A DNA stretch of 64,000 nt. It comes from Adiantum capillus-veneris. Its lineage: Eukaryota > Streptophyta > Polypodiopsida > Polypodiales > Pteridaceae. Positions 57,357 to 64,000 of this stretch are shown here, piece after piece. Under the pieces are notes generated by a model that was not told where the DNA came from, ran no database searches, and was given only the letters and a program-made list of their open reading frames with translations. The position numbers were made by a program, and so were the translations under genes. Location: NCBI GenBank assembly GCA_014529385.2, contig CM043968.1, positions 31,135,513-31,199,512 of the forward strand. The letters run 5' to 3'. Position 1 is the first letter of the stretch; each line of letters opens with the position of its first letter.

Positions 57357-57815
57357 GTGGGCATGGTGTTTGGCTTGTGCATATATTTTTCATCAAAATT
57401 TATGGAATGGGAGCCTCTGGAGGCGCTCTCTGGAACTTTTGAGACTCACCACTTTGAGCTTGGCTCACTGCTATATCTTGGATGCACTGTGTCAGAGCTT
57501 GCAGAACAGTCCATCTTCTTCTTTGATGCAGAGTATGTAGTCCCAACAACAAGGAACGACTACAGGACCTTGAAAACACTTAGTCCACCAACTCTGATGG
57601 ACGATGATTGGCTAACTCCTATCAGTACCCCTTTTGTATTAACCAGGTGGTGGATTGAAAATGAAATCTTCAATGCAATGAAGTGCACGTACGGGTCACA
57701 TCAAGCAACACTAACATCTTTTATGCCTCTGCATCTTTTTGTTTTTGTGTTCAAGGTAGACGATGTGCATCGTGCATGCCTAGCATGTGGATTGCTAAGG
57801 GTGGAACAAGACTAA
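57357..57815 (+). CDS. Unrecognised 152-codon ORF
   Basis: The frame is open from a GTG at 57357 (first ATG 57363). The composition looks protein-like (YLGCTVSELAEQSIFFFDAE, TLMDDDWLTPISTPFVLTRW). I do not recognise the family. A potential donor AAG|GTAGAC lies at 57756. It may be an exon of a multi-exon gene or of a transposon together with the next two entries. Confidence 0.35.
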   Translation: MGMVFGLCIYFSSKFMEWEPLEALSGTFETHHFELGSLLYLGCTVSELAEQSIFFFDAEYVVPTTRNDYRTLKTLSPPTLMDDDWLTPISTPFVLTRWWIENEIFNAMKCTYGSHQATLTSFMPLHLFVFVFKVDDVHRACLACGLLRVEQD

Positions 57816-57966
57816 ATGCCTTCCTTCCATCTTCTTGGGACTCAAAGATTGTTCAGCACAATGGGGATACCATAAAGTGCATGGTTGTAACAGAAAAAAT
57901 GATCATCCATACCACATTGCGAAGCAACAAATCTCCATTATATTCCCTTACCAACAGTGGAAGTAG

Positions 57967-58254
57967 ATGCGACGTGAATGGGAAGCACTCGGTTTGGACA
58001 TCATTGATATGGAGCAAGTTGAACTGCATGTGTGCAAGCAAGAGGAAGTGCGGGGCGTGCATGTCGTCAATGCTAATTGGAATATGACAAATCTAAGGGA
58101 GTACTTGGCATTTAGTTTTGAGCTCAAGATGGACTACACGTTTATAATCCGTAGCAACCCTCTACGTAAGAGAAAGGAGAGGGTCTTTCTTTGTAAGAGC
58201 ATCCCCTTCCCTAGATGTATCCATATAAAGCAAGCAACTGCTGTTGCAATGTAA
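57967..58254 (+). CDS. Unrecognised 95-codon ORF
   Basis: MRREWEALGLDIIDMEQVEL ... YTFIIRSNPLRKRKERVFLC, stop at 58252. The composition is protein-like and the C-terminus basic. The family is unknown. It lies 150 bases after the preceding ORF on the same strand, so the two may be exons of one gene. Confidence 0.35.
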   Translation: MRREWEALGLDIIDMEQVELHVCKQEEVRGVHVVNANWNMTNLREYLAFSFELKMDYTFIIRSNPLRKRKERVFLCKSIPFPRCIHIKQATAVAM

Positions 58255-58630
58255 TACTCATATTAACATGATACATTTTTGCTAATTTTGTAATGATAAG
58301 AGAATGTCTAATTTTCAGCTTTAGAGTCGTTGACTTTAGAGTCGGGGTGGGTGGTGAAGTTACGGTGTTTCAAAATGTAGTGTTTGCACAACAATACTAT
58401 ACATTATAGCCTAGGCTTTTTGTGGAAGAGAACGTTTAAATTTTAATCATCATTGAGTTTTTAAGTTTTATAAAAGAGTCCTATTTTTTATTGTCCCCTT
58501 TATAAGTGACTTGCAAGGCCCATTTAAAAGTAACTTTCTTATTTTTGAGCTTCTCTCTTCTTCTCCATTGCTTCCTTGCTCTATTCATCCCCAAGCACGT
58601 GCCACTGTCCCTTGCACTCCGCCAGTAAGA

Positions 58631-59657
58631 ATGACTGCTGCTAATCAAGCCCTCATTGCCCAACTCCTTACGCATGACTTAGGACACATGATGGAGAAGC
58701 TTAGCGTCGTGTTCCAAGTATCCATCAACATGGAGGCTACCATCAAACTGCATGTTGATGCATTTGAAGCACTTACATCCTACATGGAGACATGATGTAT
58801 AGCAAAGTACTCCATCGATTTTGAAGATGAAGAAGGTTTGTGGGTGCCAGTAGATCTCCTCAAGCACACCTTCAAAGAAAACAGTAGTTTCCGCTTCAGA
58901 TTGTGTAGGGTTATCAAAGGGCTCACCAAGGAACACTACCGAGAGGAAGAGGAGGACAACCTCATAGATATGGGCATGGGGAAAATTGCCATGGGATTTA
59001 TGAGGTGGGACATAGCGATCACTGTGATGGTGATGGAGGCAATTAAAAATAGCAACATGGAAAAGGTAAAGCAAGTGACTGTAACAAGCCATCTCCGAGG
59101 ATGCTTGTAAAGGAGGTAGAGCCCAGAGAAGAGAAGATGTCTAGCCAAGAAGAGGCTTTTTTGACCCTCCTATGTCTTCAAGGGGAGCCTCCTTTGGAAG
59201 AAGTTGACCAAGAAATAGAAGGGGAGGATGTCGAAGATGATCCCAGAGCTGCTCTTGCGCACCCTGCATCCACTTATAGTGCACGGTCAAGAATTTATCT
59301 TCCTTGATGACATTACCCACTTTCTTGAAATGCATCATTATAAAGCACTCTCTGTTCTTGCAATATATGCTGGGGTTCATGATACAGAGAACCCTAGTTT
59401 GAAGGCCAAGTTCCAAGTGGACTACTCCTTTGCTCCCCTCATCAACACACTAGCCTTGCCAGAGTGACATAATTCCTTATTTTTTCTCGTGGTGGAAGCT
59501 CTACAAACCATTGATGAGGAGAAAGATATCTATGAGAGTGTTCCCGAGAGTAGCTTTGTTCCCCACAAACGTCTAATGTGCTTGGAGCACACTGATCTTG
59601 GCACAATCGACATAACCAACAAGAACCTTTGCGAGCAAGATGATGTGACACTAGTAA
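58631..59657 (+). pseudogene. Unrecognised coding-like stretch with stops and frame changes
   Basis: One frame carries MTAANQALIAQLLTHDLGHM (58631), then after TGA at 58793 YSIDFEDEEGLWVPVDLLKH, RVIKGLTKEHYREEEEDNLI, and later FIFLDDITHFLEMHHYKALS and DEEKDIYESVPESSFVPHKR. The stretch 59101-59290 reads better in another frame (VEPREEKMSSQEEAFLTLLC). It ends at a good donor ACACTA|GTAAGT (59654). The family is unknown. It is either a decayed gene or one with unplaced introns. Confidence 0.4.
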
Positions 59658-59862
59658 GTACTTCATTCTTCTCAATTCTCATTGTTGTTTCTTAGAATCA
59701 TAATCCGACGTGTGCACTCCGCTTTGGAGATGGATCATTTTGCCCAACGAAAAGGCGGATCTCTCACGGAGGGTGACTCAAAGGACGCCGCCCTGTGGCA
59801 TTATCGCCCAAGCTTCAATAAAGAGATGATCCGGGTAGTGTGAGGCTTGTGCGCTCCACCCT

Positions 59863-60414
59863 CTAGCCTTTGACAACCTGACATTCATCTAATATTAGCA
59901 AAAATATAACTTTTCCACCTGTCTCTTCTATTGTGATATCATAATATTGGATCATAGCTCGTTGCAAGGCTTCTACTTCAACGTAAACATTGTTGAGCCT
60001 GTTGTAAAAAAAACTCTTTGAGGATATTGGCATGTTGTCATCCACCCACTTGTACCCGCCTAGCAGGGTTGAAACGTTGTTGTTTGCAGTTTTTATTGCC
60101 ATAGCCATACCGTATGGGGTTGGTAACTTTGATTGAGCCATTCCCTTACTGCTGTAGACGCCATGTTATGCATGTATACAATGCTTTGTACCCTTATCAC
60201 TGATCCCGACTGAGTCGCACACTATAAGCATGTCGCAAGGGGGAATAATATTCTGAAACTCCTTTAGTAGAAGTTTTTGAAGGGATTGTTGCAATGTAGC
60301 ATGTGCGGGCTCAGAGATCATATTCAAAATGTCTTTCTTATCAAACACATGCTGAAGTATGGACGCTTTGATTGACTTCTCGATGTTGTTGCAACCAAGA
60401 ATTCGCACATTCTC
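59863..60414 (-). pseudogene. Unrecognised spliced gene fragment, downstream exon
   Basis: The acceptor-like TTTTTGCAG|AG at 60415 (minus) opens a frame: NVRILGCNNIEKSIKASILQ, FQNIIPPCDMLIVCDSVGIS. An in-frame TAA near 60163 follows HCIHA. The same frame continues MAQSKLPTPYGMAMAIKTAN, VEVEALQRAMIQYYDITIEE to a stop at 59863. I do not recognise the family. The one stop in about 180 codons suggests recent decay, or that translation ends there. Confidence 0.4.
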
Positions 60415-60486
60415 TGCAAAAAGTAAATAGAAAATGAGTCAATCACTAAATTCTACTAACAAATTACACTCTTACAACCTGCAACT

Positions 60487-60640
60487 ACCTTGTTTGGTGC
60501 ACATGTCTCTTATGAGTGCCTCCAAGTTTAACAAGGAGACCCATAGTCCTGCGCTTTTATTGTCTCTTTTTGGATCCCATAGGAAGGTGTGTAAAGTGGT
60601 CGACGTGCCGTCTAAGATTTTGAGTGGCAATAGCTTAACA
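60487..60640 (-). pseudogene. Unrecognised spliced gene fragment, upstream exon
   Basis: On the minus strand: VKLLPLKILDGTSTTLYTFL, WDPKRDNKSAGLWVSLLNLE and IRDMCTKQ, then a possible GT donor (GGTAGTTGC, about 60489). A short intron would join it in the same direction to the exon at 60414. The family is unknown. Confidence 0.35.
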
Positions 60641-61023
60641 ATCTGTGGTAGCCATCACCCAAAAAGCGTAAGAGCTGCATGATGTTGCAAAAAATGGTGG
60701 AGACTCACATGTCTATCGGAATAGACCCACTATTTTGATTGCTTATGTCATATAATCTAATATTTAACTAACCCAAATGATTTTCTCATATGGAACTGAT
60801 CATTTAATATGGGGAAATAAATGAGAACAAGAGATATAATATAGACATGTGCTTTTAGGTCTATCTCAGCACACGACCAAAGGGAGAGAAGGCAACGGGT
60901 CCAAAAGGGAGATGGTCTTTCAAAGACCTTAGGGTTAGCTTCATTAAAGACCTCCAAAGGTTAGTCTTAAAAGTCCTTAGACCTAGGACCTTAGGGTATT
61001 TTAGACCTTAGACAAGCTAAAGG

Positions 61024-61150
61024 CTTGTGCTTGAGGTGCTTGCCGTGCTTGAGCTGACTAAAGTGCTTGAGGTGCTTGTCATGATTGATGGCTAAGGTGC
61101 TTGAGGTGCTTGTCATGCTTTATGACTAAGGTGCTTGAGGGTCTTGTGGT
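61024..61150 (+). repeat. Minisatellite of GGTGCTTGAGGTGCTTGTCATG units
   Basis: Three to four imperfect units of about 42-44 bases built on GTGCTTGAGGTGCTTG. Confidence 0.8.
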
Positions 61151-62029
61151 GTTTTAAACTCAACATGATCCCCATAAAGGAGGGGGCGATGCCTAAAGAT
61201 AGGGGCATGAGAGAGAACACACACACACACACACACACACACTCAAGGCAAGCCCAAGACGGTAATAAGGACACATGTCAAGCACCTACACAGGTTTCCC
61301 TCATGTATTGCCTAAAGCCTATTGGTTGTCCTCTAAAGGGTTCCAATGAGAATTTACTTTGTTTAATTAATTTTTCAAGCATTATTCAAGCCCTCTCTCT
61401 CAATGGGGTAAGAAGGACACTTGTCCTAATGCTACCCTTGTTGCTTGATATGAAAAAAACATGTGATTGGCTATGCTTGAGGAGGTCCAATCATAGTCAA
61501 GGAAGAGCTAGAAGAGGGGATCAACCCAAGCAAGGAGGGGGTTATCTTGACCATATACTCTCTCTCACACATACTCACACCCACTCTCATTCTCATAGTG
61601 TGTTGTGCAAGAACTTCATCTCCTTCTCCAAGCTTGAGAAGTTGAGAGCCTACACCAACAACTCTTGGCTATGAAATGCAAATCCAACCAAGAGCCATGC
61701 TCCAAAGTGCAATATCTCCATTACTATGCTATGATGAGCTACAAGAGTAATACAAGTGAGGAGTCTATTTCTTTCTCGTATGACACTTCTTCTTCCTCTT
61801 CCCTTCCCTCATTCCCTGCTAGCTCTCTCCACCTTTGAAGGTCTTTGAGGTCTTGGGATTGAGGCCAGGGATATGTTAATGGTTTTGCAAGTTAATTAAG
61901 AGCATAGTTTTGGTGTATGAAGTCTACCACCTTCATTGCACCAACAAGGTCTCAAGGAACACAATCTTGTATTGTACCAAGTCTCTCTTTATGGGGGAAT
62001 CTATAATACAAAAGTCTTTTGGAGGGGGG

Positions 62030-62074
62030 ACCGGCTCCACCTAAATCCGGTCCTCCACCTAAATCCGGTCCTCA
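62030..62074 (+). repeat. Short direct repeat of CCACCTAAATCCGGTCCT
   Basis: Two adjacent perfect copies of about 19 bases. Confidence 0.85.
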
Positions 62075-62367
62075 ATTGTTGTCAATTTCTCTAACCCTTT
62101 CTCTCTCTTTTTTACAAGTATCGTTCATGCCAAGCTAATTAGGTGCAATGTTCATTTTGCTACCTTTGATTAATTACTCTTCTTACGCTCTTTAAGAATT
62201 CTCTTAAAGGAAATGTTCAATATTATAATTTCAATTTTTGCTATAGTCAATGTTATAGCCATATTTCATTACAGCTTCACAAAGTTGAATACTCCTGCAC
62301 CAAATCGACATGTAATGTGAACTTCGAAGGCTCGTTGGTTATGTCTTGCATAGCCATTGTAGCTGGA

Positions 62368-62505
62368 CATGGAGATGGAGATAACGATGGAAATGGAGAT
62401 GGAGGTGCAGGTGCAACTGGAGATGGATATGGAGGTAGATGTGGAGCTGAAGATGGAGGTGGAGGTGGAGGTGGAGATGCCAATGGAGATGGAGATAGAG
62501 CTTGC
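62368..62505 (+). repeat. Hexanucleotide-type repeat GGAGAT / GGAGGT
   Basis: Imperfect six-base units over about 140 bases. The glycine/aspartate-rich and proline-rich ORFs across it are by-products. Confidence 0.85.
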
Positions 62506-64000
62506 AAGGATGTGTAGGTTTGCAACAATGCACAGTAGAGAGAGAAAGAGCTATGGTGAGCTATTACAAGAGAGAGAAATGTTGGAGTGAGTGAGGGAGG
62601 TAGAGGAGCTTCAAATCTGCAGGCTCTGGCTTCTAGAGAGGGAAAAGAAGCCTAAACCCAAGCATAACCCTCCAAACTTGTTTTAGAGAGAGGGTGTAGA
62701 GAGAGGGAAAAGTGACAAAAAATTTCAAATTCAAAAGTTGGGGAGGTATGTGGGGCTGTACTAACACCAAAAAGGTTGAGGGAATCTGGTGACTAGATAT
62801 GATTGAGACTTTTTTACTTTTTAGAAGCAAATATGTATTTTCATGCCTATGGCATTAGCTTGGTCAAACCTTCATTAGCATTTTAAGCATTTCACTAAGC
62901 GTCCAATTTAAACGGCCCAAGAAGACCCCAAACAAGTCCTAATGTGTTATTAAAAATGCACATTGCCATAAGACTGTTAGATCATAGGGTTACAACTTTA
63001 CTTGAGAATAATGCATCCAACAGTCAAGACCCCTGAACCCGGATGACCCTTAGAGAACATGAGCATTCTCTGAAAAGTCTCCTTCATCTGGTGTGGGTTC
63101 TTAGGAAGATAATGCAACAAGAGAACCAAGTAGTCCTTAACTACATTGAGGCACTACCAAATTCATCGGTACTCATGTGAGGAGCTACCCAAATTTTACC
63201 CATCCCTCTCTCCTAGCTATAATGAACACGTTGATCAGATGCGATACATCAAAATAGTGAATCAAATTCGGGAATGGTATGAGCAGAGCAAGGTACTATG
63301 GGTGGCTTGGAAGCCTATATTTATGAGTAGCTTCAGTATTTACTAGCCAATAATTGCACAATAGGACAAGCAGTTAGGCAGAACCCAGTACGGGCACCTA
63401 TAACTATGGCCTGCCACTTGATTTTGGGGGTTGTTGGTCTAACTATCGAGCTCTTTTGTATTCATGAGCCTTTTGTAACTCTTGTGTCATCTTGTATACA
63501 ACACTCAGTGTAGCAATGCCATTTGTACTTCTAAATCTATAATCTTAATATCCAACTTTCAATTTTTCAATGTGCATTATCTGATTCTATTCTTTCACTT
63601 CAGTTGCATGTTTGGCTTTTCCATCGAGTCATCTAAAGTCTTGTTCGGTTCATTCTGACATTTGACTCTGAAATTCTGACCTCAAATAGTTGTTAAGTGA
63701 CCAGCTCATTCCAAAATCTTTGTTTGACTGATGGTTTGTTGGTGCTTGCCTCTAGAGATGCTTGATCTCAAGCAAATGGATTACTATACACTCACATATA
63801 TGTTGAGAAGGAATATATGCAAACGACGACCTCAAGAGGTGATGTGGTTTGGGTGCAAAACCCAACATAAAAGCTAGGTAGATGGGCATAGGAGTTGGCA
63901 AGCTAAAGGGATGATAGAAATTGACGTCGGCAGTTGGTAGCAATTGCCACAGTCGATAATGGTGGATTGTGGGCTAAATTGGCAAGGTATAACTGATAGC

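Larger units (their letters stand above)
60690..64000. other. AT-rich DNA with small repeats, no supported gene
   Basis: It holds the repeats listed separately and short ORFs without family motifs. 61135-61674 is open but contains an AC repeat (61211-61241) and no domain. Confidence 0.5.

Noticed and set aside
61135-61674. 179-codon ORF as a gene
   Set aside because: It spans an AC microsatellite and His/Thr repeats, has no domain, and its start lies in a minisatellite.
62277-62590. Proline-rich or glycine-rich small protein
   Set aside because: Produced by a GGAGNT repeat; frames in all directions are open for the same reason.

Overview
The window looks like nuclear DNA of a land plant with a large, repeat-rich genome. 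Evidence: a spliced host gene with GT..AG introns; chromovirus, copia and LINE retroelements; primer-binding sites matching initiator tRNA-Met (TGGTATCAGAGC); nested insertions; and very long CT/GA, AC and homopolymer tracts. The species cannot be named. A fern or another large-genome seed-free plant is only a guess.

Region 1 (1-28461): one plus-strand gene for a TPR-repeat protein. Its 5' end lies outside the window. Six exons (2-133, 274-419, 26946-27033, 27576-27722, 27802-27954, 28411-28461) join in frame to 238 codons plus a stop. Exons 2 and 3 are separated by a 26.5 kb intron made of retroelements. In order these are: a degenerate LINE (LINE-A, +), a 7.1 kb chromodomain Ty3/gypsy element with LTRs and a 5-bp target duplication, a minus-strand gypsy scrap, a small LTR element without coding capacity, and then LINE-B, LINE-C and two about 95-bp LINE 3' ends, all on the minus strand and packed tail to head. 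Every LINE copy that keeps its 3' end terminates in a (CT)n tract instead of poly(A), and the insertions sit in CT/GA microsatellites.

Region 2 (28462-46000): gene-poor flank with small repeats, a tRNA-derived SINE-like unit and a fold-back sequence. It is followed by a decayed L1-type reverse transcriptase (minus, 32.65-34.55 kb) and a decayed copia element (plus, 34.55-36.8 kb). A younger copia element (36836-45926, LTRs differing at 4 of 227 bases, TSD GGAAT) is inserted there. Its integrase is split by a further minus-strand LTR element (39396-43315, TSD AACAC) that carries one uninterrupted gag/protease-like ORF and no integrase, reverse transcriptase or RNase H.

Region 3 (46031-64000): an LTR element with about 3.6 kb of non-coding interior (46031-50946), a 1.25 kb microsatellite complex with a large homopurine/homopyrimidine inverted repeat (51.6-52.9 kb), a degenerate CCCTAAG-rich minisatellite (54.3-54.8 kb), a cluster of unrecognised coding-like segments on both strands (57.3-60.7 kb), and AT-rich DNA with minisatellites.

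Only the TPR gene is a confident host gene. Almost everything else is transposon sequence at different stages of decay. The nesting order gives a relative history: L1 scrap and old copia first, then the young copia, then the non-autonomous element inside it. The points most worth following are the CT-tailed, microsatellite-associated LINE family and the non-autonomous gag-only element with a DADA protease site.
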